A DNA stretch of 64,000 nucleotides, taken from Kribbella rubisoli. GTDB taxonomy: Bacteria > Actinomycetota > Actinomycetes > Propionibacteriales > Kribbellaceae. Below are positions 59,073-64,000 of this stretch, piece by piece. The stretch spans positions 2,046,001 to 2,110,000 of the forward strand of contig NZ_SHKR01000011.1 of assembly GCF_004217145.1 (NCBI RefSeq). Direction: 5' to 3'. The notes under the pieces were generated by a model, which was not told the DNA's origin, made no database searches, and was given only the letters and a program-made list of their open reading frames with translations. The translations under genes and the position numbers were made by a program. Numbering within the stretch: the stretch's first letter is position 1; every line of letters begins with the position of its first letter.

Positions 59073-59160
59073 GGATCCCCAGCCCATCACAATCCACCAC
59101 GGCAGCCTCGGCTGAGCGTGCAGCGGCCGCCGCGCCGCGATTGTGATGGGCTGGGGATCC
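59073..59160. repeat. 88-bp palindromic element, copy 2
   Basis: The 21-bp arms at 59073-59093 and 59140-59160 are perfect inverted repeats and differ from those of copy 1 (6849) by one or two bases; both spacers are 46 nt. The core of copy 1 recurs in inverted sense at 59110-59121 (GGCTGAGCGTGC on the plus strand; 11 of 12 match). The element ends right beside the minus-strand TAG (59162-59164) of the FMN reductase gene. It may terminate that message or be a mobile palindrome that favours gene ends. Confidence 0.85.
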
Positions 59161-59161
59161 G

Positions 59162-59689
59162 CTACCCGGGGTACGGCGTAGCCGACCGCGCGTCGCGCAG
59201 GGATCGAGCCCACCACGCGAGCTGCCGGAGCATCGCCGCAGCGGCCGCCGAGGTAGTGGGGTCGGTCGGCTCGCCGTCAGCGGTGAAGTCTTCGTCGCGG
59301 AATCCGAGGCTGTCGCGGATCGTCACCGCGTGCAGCTCACCGAAGACCAGCCTCAGTTGCTCCGCGGCCCGCAGTCCGCCCGACCGTCCGCCGTACACGA
59401 CGAACCCGACGGGCTTCGCGTACCAAGGACGACGGACAGCGTCGATCGCCGTCTTCACGTCGCCCGGGTACGCGTGGTTGTACTCAGCCGTGACGATCAT
59501 GACCGCGTCCGCGTCCCCGATCCGCCGCGGCAGCTCCCCCAACGACACCACGCTCAGATCGATGAGGTCGAGCTTGAACTCCTCGGCCCGCTCAACCTCC
59601 CGCGCGAACCACCGCGTGACCGCAGTACCGAAACGTCCGCTGTCGAGATTGCGCGTCAGCACGACGAGCCGCAGCGGATGAACAGTCAC
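59162..59689 (-). CDS. NADPH-dependent FMN reductase family protein
   Basis: A 175-residue flavodoxin-fold reductase. The FMN loop region is LVVLTRNLDSGRFGTAVTRW at the N-terminus, VMIVTAEYNHAYPGDVKTAI is the central family motif, and GFVVYGGRSGGLRAAEQL follows. It reduces FMN with NAD(P)H. The promoter has a SoxR/MerR architecture; related reductase genes are known SoxR targets in Streptomyces coelicolor. GTG start 7 nt after TAGCGT. Next downstream is the LLM monooxygenase gene, beyond the palindromic element. Confidence 0.85.
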   Translation of the reverse strand: MTVHPLRLVVLTRNLDSGRFGTAVTRWFAREVERAEEFKLDLIDLSVVSLGELPRRIGDADAVMIVTAEYNHAYPGDVKTAIDAVRRPWYAKPVGFVVYGGRSGGLRAAEQLRLVFGELHAVTIRDSLGFRDEDFTADGEPTDPTTSAAAAAMLRQLAWWARSLRDARSATPYPG

Positions 59690-59696
59690 CCGAAGG

Positions 59697-59727
59697 ACGC
59701 TAATACCTCAACAAGACTTGAGGTCAA
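59697..59727 (-). promoter_or_regulatory. SoxR/MerR-type promoter of the FMN reductase gene
   Basis: On the minus strand TTGACC (59722-59727) and TAGCGT (59697-59702) are 19 bp apart, and the spacer carries ACCTCAA-caagac-TTGAGGT (59705-59724), a perfect 7+7 palindrome. This is the typical overlong promoter twisted by a MerR-type protein. The CCTCAA half-site resembles SoxR operators. No soxR gene is in the window. Confidence 0.65.
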
Positions 59728-59734
59728 ACCTGTC

Positions 59735-60835
59735 TCATTCATCTGCCGGCGGCAGTGACGGCGGGGCGGAGGGCTCGAGGGAGGACTTCGCGGCGTTCAT
59801 CAGCGAGGTCTCGTCGCCGAGGACGCCGACGGTTTGCCAGGCCTTCGTGACGGCGGCCAGCTGGGCGGAGTCGTCGCCGTAGACGCGCTGGGCAGTGGCT
59901 TGCGTGGCTTCGGCGAAATCCTTGAAGGTGGCCGACTCGGCGAGGTTGCCCGAGGTCAGCGTGCCGTACCAGATCTTGCCTGCGTCGTCGTACGCGTTGC
60001 CGCCGAGCTCGGCAGCGACCAGGTAGAACGCGCGGTTCGGGATGCCCGAGTTGATGTGTACGCCGCCGTTGTCGTCCTCGGTGTCGACGTACCCCGACAT
60101 GTCGGCCGGCTGCGGATCCCGCCCCAGCCGCGGGTCGTCGTACGCCGTGCCGGGCGCCTTCATCGACCGCAGCGCGACACCCTGGACGCCCGGCAGCAGC
60201 AGCCCCGCGCCGATCAGCCAGTCGGCATCGGCCGCGCTCTGCCCCATCGCGTACTGCTTGGCGAGCGATCCGAACACGTCCGAGATGCTCTCGTTCAGCG
60301 CGCCCGACTGGCCGTCGTAGGCGAGGTTCGCCGTGTATTGCGTGACGCCGTGGGTCAGCTCGTGCCCGGTCACGTCGATCGACGACGTGAAGTTGCCGAA
60401 CACCTCGCCGTCCCCGTCGCCGAACACCATCTGCGCGCCGTCCCAGAAGGCGTTCGCGTACCCGCGGTCGTAGTGCACCGTCGAGGTCAGCACGAGGCCG
60501 GCGTCGTCGATCGAGTCCCGCCCGAAGCACTCCTTGTACAGCGTCCAGGTCGCGCCGGTGCCGTCGTACGCCTCGTTCACCGCCTGGTCCTGGACCGGAT
60601 CGTCGCCCTCGGCGCGGGCGAGCGTGCCGGGCAGGTCGGTGCCGTTCCCGGCGTCGTACACCTCGCGCTGCCGGCCGCCCGCTGCCGACGCGGTCTCGCG
60701 GCCGGCGGCGGGGCGCGATCGCAGTACGGCGTCATGCTGCAACGACTGCCGGTACCGGGCGCGGAGACTGGGGTCGCTCGCGGACCGCTCGAGCTGCTCG
60801 AGCAGGTACGGCGGGATGATCGAGTGGAACACCAC
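59735..60835 (-). CDS. M4 family (thermolysin-like) metalloprotease, protealysin type
   Basis: A 366-residue protease with no signal peptide. The N-terminus IIPPYLLEQL is the short protealysin-type propeptide start. The zinc site is HELTH (about 187-191), the third ligand Glu in ALNESISDVFG, and the substrate/catalytic His in GGVHINSGIPNRAFYL. The C-terminal 20 residues are Pro/Ser/Glu-rich. Protealysin-like enzymes often act inside the cell or leave by unusual routes and target other bacteria's proteins. GTG start; AT-rich promoter region shared with HelD. Confidence 0.86.
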   Translation of the reverse strand: MVFHSIIPPYLLEQLERSASDPSLRARYRQSLQHDAVLRSRPAAGRETASAAGGRQREVYDAGNGTDLPGTLARAEGDDPVQDQAVNEAYDGTGATWTLYKECFGRDSIDDAGLVLTSTVHYDRGYANAFWDGAQMVFGDGDGEVFGNFTSSIDVTGHELTHGVTQYTANLAYDGQSGALNESISDVFGSLAKQYAMGQSAADADWLIGAGLLLPGVQGVALRSMKAPGTAYDDPRLGRDPQPADMSGYVDTEDDNGGVHINSGIPNRAFYLVAAELGGNAYDDAGKIWYGTLTSGNLAESATFKDFAEATQATAQRVYGDDSAQLAAVTKAWQTVGVLGDETSLMNAAKSSLEPSAPPSLPPADE

Positions 60836-60956
60836 TACAGGAAAACCCCGGAAAGGGATAAACTCAAGGATTTGTGGCTGCCGCGCGCGTCATTTCCTGA
60901 ACGACTGAAATGCGGTCCGAAACCAACGGGACGTATTTTAACACAAGGGGTTTGAA

Positions 60957-63194
60957 TTGCCGAATCCGGTCGATGCCGAACAGGCTCACCTGACCACGTT
61001 CTACGCCGCGCTCGACAACGAGCGCGAGCGCACAGATGCCCGGACCGACGACGAGCAACTGGTCCATACCCGCAACGCGCAGGCCCTGCACCAGCGCGAC
61101 GGCCGCATCCGTGACCTCAAGCTCCGGCATGCCCGGCTGAACGCCGCCGAGGAGGGCCTGTACTTCGGCCGCCTCGACACCGCCGACGGCGAGATCCTGC
61201 ACATCGGCCGGATCGGCCTGCACGACGCGGACTACGAGCCCTTGCTGGTCGACTGGCGTGCCCCGGCAGCGCGGCCGTTCTACATCGCGACCGCGGTGGC
61301 GAACCACGACGTCGTCCGCCGCCGGCACATCCAGACCCGGTTGCGCCGCGTGATCGACGTGCAGGACGAGCAGCTCGATCTCGGTCGCGAGGCGGCCGAC
61401 CCGTCCAAGCCCGGCACCGGCGTGATCGGCGAGGCCGTGCTGATGAAGGCGCTCGAGGCGCGGCGGACCGGCCGGATGGAGTCGATCGTCCAGACCATCC
61501 AGGCCGACCAGGACCGGATCATCCGTTCCGAACTGCCCGGAATCCTTGTCGTTCAGGGCGGTCCCGGCACCGGAAAGACCGCGATCGCGCTGCACCGGGC
61601 GGCATTTCTTCTGTATACGCATCGCGAGCAGCTGGAAAAGCGCGGAATTCTCGTCGTCGGGCCGAATGCGGCGTTCCTGCGGTTCATCGGTCAGGTGCTG
61701 CCGTCGCTCGGTGAGGACGGCGTTCGGCTGGTCACGATCGCCGAGCTGTTCCCCGGGCTGAACGCGACGCGGCCGGAGCCGCCGGAGAGCGCCGAGGTGA
61801 AGGGGCGGACGGTGATGGCCGAGGTGATCGCGAAGGCGGTCGTCGATCGGCAGTGGATCCCGCAGGAGCCGGTCCGGGTCACGGTGGAGCGGACCGAGCT
61901 CACGCTCGACCCGTCGGTGTGCGCGCAGACGCATGCGCGGGTGCGCAACCGCGGTCTGACGCACAACCAGGCGCGGCCGTTCATCCTCAACGAGTTCACG
62001 GACTACCTCACGAACCAGTACGCCGAGCTGATCGGCACGGATCCACTCGACGGTGAGCAGTTGCTGGATGAGTACGACCTGGCCGAGCTGCGCAAGGAGG
62101 TGCTTGCCGAGCCCGCCGTACAGGCTCTGTTGGAGCAGCTGTGGCCGTTGCTCGGTCCGCAGAAGCTGCTCGAGGATCTGTACAGCGACGAGGCCCGGCT
62201 GGCGTCGGCGGCACCGCAGCTCTCCGAGCTGGATCGTGAACATTTGTTGAGGTACGGCGACGACTGGTCGCCGGCCGACGTACCGCTGCTCGATGAGGCG
62301 GCAGAGCTGCTCGGCGATGACGGCACTGAGGCGGCGCGGGAGCGGGCGGCGCGGGCGCGGGCAATCGCTTATGCACAAGGGGCTTTGGACGTGCTGAGCG
62401 GTTCGGGGTCGACCGACTGGGACGAGGACGACGAGGCGGAGATCCTCACTGCGAAGGACCTGCTGGACGCGGAGACGTTCGCCGAGCGGTACGAGGCGGA
62501 CGACGATCGGACGCTGGCCGATCGGGCCGGGGCGGATCGGCGGTGGACGTACGGTCACGTGATCGTCGACGAGGCGCAGGAGTTGTCGCCGATGGCGTGG
62601 CGTGCGATCGCGCGGCGATGCCCGTTGCGGTCGATGACTGTGGTCGGTGATGTTGCACAGACGAGCTCGATCGGCGGCGGGACTTCGTGGGCGAGTGCGC
62701 TGGGCGAGACGTTCGGCGATCGCTGGCGGTTGGCCGAGCTGACGCTGAACTACCGCACACCCGCCGAGGTGATGGAGCTGGCCAACGACGTACTGCGTGA
62801 GGTCGACCCGTCGGCGCGGGCGCCGCAATCGGTCCGGTCCACCGGGGTGAAGCCGTGGCACGCCGACGTGCCGGCCGCCGAACAGGCGCTGTACGTGTAC
62901 AAGATGGCAGCCGAGGAGACGGCGTACGGCGAGGTCGGCGTCATCACCTCGCGCAACCGCCTCGAGCTCATCCAGGAAGCAGTCGACGGCCTGGCCGGCG
63001 TAACGGTCCTCACCGCACGCGAGGCGAAGGGCCTCGAGTTCGACTCGGTCCTCGTCGTCGACCCCGACGGCATCGTCATCGAGTCCCCCCGCGGCCTTCG
63101 GGACCTCTACGTCGCCCTGACCCGCTGCACCCAACGCCTGGGCGTGATCGGAGACCTGCCGGAGGTGCTCCGCGACTCACTCGCTTGGGGGTGA
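60957..63194 (+). CDS. HelD-like RNA polymerase-recycling ATPase
   Basis: A 745-residue UvrD/Rep-type ATPase. The N-terminal helical arm (1-80) inserts into RNA polymerase in known HelD proteins. The motor shows Walker A VVQGGPGTGKTAIALHRAAF (about 195-214), motif II VIVDEAQELSPMAWR, QTSSIGGGTSW, and in the second domain LTAREAKGLEFDSVLVVD and ALTRCTQRLGV. HelD removes stalled RNA polymerase; some actinobacterial HelR forms give rifamycin tolerance. TTG start with AAGGGG 6 nt ahead. TATTTT at 60934-60939 may be the -10 of an unusually AT-rich promoter. Confidence 0.84.
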   Translation: MPNPVDAEQAHLTTFYAALDNERERTDARTDDEQLVHTRNAQALHQRDGRIRDLKLRHARLNAAEEGLYFGRLDTADGEILHIGRIGLHDADYEPLLVDWRAPAARPFYIATAVANHDVVRRRHIQTRLRRVIDVQDEQLDLGREAADPSKPGTGVIGEAVLMKALEARRTGRMESIVQTIQADQDRIIRSELPGILVVQGGPGTGKTAIALHRAAFLLYTHREQLEKRGILVVGPNAAFLRFIGQVLPSLGEDGVRLVTIAELFPGLNATRPEPPESAEVKGRTVMAEVIAKAVVDRQWIPQEPVRVTVERTELTLDPSVCAQTHARVRNRGLTHNQARPFILNEFTDYLTNQYAELIGTDPLDGEQLLDEYDLAELRKEVLAEPAVQALLEQLWPLLGPQKLLEDLYSDEARLASAAPQLSELDREHLLRYGDDWSPADVPLLDEAAELLGDDGTEAARERAARARAIAYAQGALDVLSGSGSTDWDEDDEAEILTAKDLLDAETFAERYEADDDRTLADRAGADRRWTYGHVIVDEAQELSPMAWRAIARRCPLRSMTVVGDVAQTSSIGGGTSWASALGETFGDRWRLAELTLNYRTPAEVMELANDVLREVDPSARAPQSVRSTGVKPWHADVPAAEQALYVYKMAAEETAYGEVGVITSRNRLELIQEAVDGLAGVTVLTAREAKGLEFDSVLVVDPDGIVIESPRGLRDLYVALTRCTQRLGVIGDLPEVLRDSLAWG

Positions 63195-63371
63195 ACTCTT
63201 CCCGTGCCGGCCGAAGAGCCGCGCGAAGTTGAGGTCGAAGCCCCAGCCGAGCGCCTTCGGCGTGAAGAACCGCGGGTCGTCGGGATTCCACCAACGGGAT
63301 TTGAGCCGCTCTCCGGTGAGGGGCCGCCAGTCGTACGGGATGCCAAGAAACTTGCCGGTCTTACTACCCAT
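63177..63371 (-). CDS. DUF5808 family small protein
   Basis: A 64-residue protein with the family pattern FLGIPYDWRPLTGERLKSRW, WWNPDDPRFFTPKALGWGF and DLNFARLFG. Rich in aromatic residues, no signal peptide. Function unknown. It overlaps the HelD gene by 18 bp at the 3' end. Confidence 0.72.
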   Translation of the reverse strand: MGSKTGKFLGIPYDWRPLTGERLKSRWWNPDDPRFFTPKALGWGFDLNFARLFGRHGKSSPPSE

Positions 63372-63389
63372 ACTTCGACGGTACCTCGG

Positions 63390-63965
63390 TCAGTGATCCG
63401 CGCAGCAGTTCTGCTGGTGCTGGAGTTCGAAGGGGATGAGGAGGAGGTTGTCGGCGGCGGGCCGGACCTGGAGGACCAGGCGGCCGTCGCGGCGTACCGG
63501 GCGGAGGAAGTCGAGGGTGTCGACCAACGTGTCGTCCTCGACGGGTACGCCGCCGATGCCTTCCAGTTGATCGATACCGCAGCGGGCGCAGAGTTCGCCG
63601 GCCGGCAGTACACCGTGCGCCTGCTCCTGACCGGGCCAGGCGACCACGCGGCCCGTCGTACCGAGAGCCGCTTCGACCGCGGCGACGTACGCACCGCGGA
63701 CCAACCGGCTCGGACCGGCGAGCTCCGGCTCGGACGCGCCGGCCCTGGTGACCGCCAGGCCAACGTTGCGCTCGGCAACTAACTCCCGGATCGGGTCCGC
63801 GAGATCGGCCGCACTGGTGAGCGACACCGCGATGTGCGGACGGTCGTCGCTCGACACCAGGTGGGTGAGGGCGACGACCGGCTGATCCACGGCGTCGATC
63901 AGCTCGTACAGCAGGTGGTCGGCAGCCGCCGTGTCGTTGCTGTCGGCATCGATCGCGATGATCAC
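63390..63965 (-). CDS. Hypothetical protein, Rossmann-like
   Basis: A 191-residue protein I cannot place. VIIAIDADSNDTAAADHLLY at the start suggests an alpha/beta fold; conserved-looking VVALTHLVSSDD and RLVRGAYVAAVEAALG follow. A CARC pair (about 127-130) and the C-terminal NCCADH give several cysteines and a His that could bind a metal. AAGGA lies before the GTG. Upstream, only 35 nt remain before the window edge. Confidence 0.6.
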   Translation of the reverse strand: MIIAIDADSNDTAAADHLLYELIDAVDQPVVALTHLVSSDDRPHIAVSLTSAADLADPIRELVAERNVGLAVTRAGASEPELAGPSRLVRGAYVAAVEAALGTTGRVVAWPGQEQAHGVLPAGELCARCGIDQLEGIGGVPVEDDTLVDTLDFLRPVRRDGRLVLQVRPAADNLLLIPFELQHQQNCCADH

Positions 63966-64000
63966 AACTGGTTCCTTACTCGGGCAGGACGTCGGCGCGA

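Noticed and set aside
60836..60956. A rifamycin-associated element before the HelD gene
   Set aside because: No inverted repeat of the kind reported for helR-type promoters is visible in the gap.
1..64000. CRISPR array, transposase, integrase, prophage or tRNA/rRNA genes
   Set aside because: No regularly spaced repeats, no DDE or tyrosine recombinase motifs in any credible frame, and no tRNA-like cloverleaf was noticed on either strand.

Overview
The window looks like a stretch of chromosome from a high-GC actinomycete. The gene content (F420-dependent oxidoreductase, mycothiol-type DinB and SCO6745-family proteins, MprAB/PepD, LysG/LysE, HelD) and the many start codons lying 6-7 nt behind a TAnnnT hexamer (leaderless transcripts) suggest a Kribbella/Nocardioides-like member of the Propionibacteriales. 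That placement is inference; no rRNA is present. Genes are dense, convergent neighbours often overlap at their 3' ends, and I see no insertion sequence, prophage, tRNA or CRISPR array.

Layout. 1-5.6 kb: the end of an F420-type oxidoreductase, an acetamidase, then an envelope-stress block (MprA-like regulator, MprB-like kinase, PepD-like HtrA protease) with TCTCAG-type direct repeats at 11-bp spacing before the regulator and before the protease. A similar inverted repeat lies before a zinc-ribbon gene at 9.46 kb. 5.6-11.5 kb: DinB, pirin, a rhamnose-mutarotase-like gene, a lipoprotein penicillin-binding protein, thioesterase, GNAT, alpha/beta hydrolase. 11.5-15.6 kb: three-gene ABC-2 exporter behind a leader with a small ORF and hairpins, then a DNA polymerase IV. 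15.6-20.2 kb: a sugar-acid catabolic locus (enolase-superfamily dehydratase, lactonase-like amidohydrolase, FAH hydrolase, kinase-like protein) with a divergent GntR/FCD regulator and a palindromic operator. 20-26.7 kb: methyltransferase, VOC protein, two tandem paralogues beside a DUF1023-type hydrolase, phosphatase, and a large LuxR/LAL regulator. 26.8-31.6 kb: operon of DUF427, MOSC-reductase-ferredoxin fusion, VOC and NhaA-thioredoxin fusion. 31.6-38.6 kb: transporters, phosphotriesterase-like protein, DEAD-box helicase, DinB, TetR, DCC protein.

38.6-49.1 kb: a membrane protein behind two TTGAAC-nn-GTTCAA operators, amidohydrolase, an ankyrin protein behind a leader that can mask its ribosome site, Ca2+/H+ antiporter, GNAT/SCO6745 pair, TetR plus flavin monooxygenase, LysG/LysE, and an AbiF-like protein preceded by a terminator-like small RNA candidate. 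49.1-58 kb: metallo-hydrolase, SDR/TetR pair, transporters (one with a disrupted 5' end), an unfamiliar protein with class II tRNA-synthetase-like motifs, a truncated-looking kinase, ClgR-like regulator, cystathionine-type PLP enzyme with divergent Lrp regulator. 58-64 kb: luciferase-like oxidoreductase, FMN reductase under a SoxR/MerR-type promoter, thermolysin-family protease, HelD-like ATPase and two small proteins.

The most unusual feature is a pair of 88-bp palindromic elements (6849-6936 and 59073-59160) with near-identical 21-bp arms, equal 46-nt spacers and a conserved 12-nt core, each ending right beside a minus-strand stop codon. Other leads are the phased MprA-like repeats, the SD-masking ankyrin leader that repeats the 3' end of 16S rRNA, the AbiF RNA candidate and the duplicated small genes next to the DUF1023 hydrolase.
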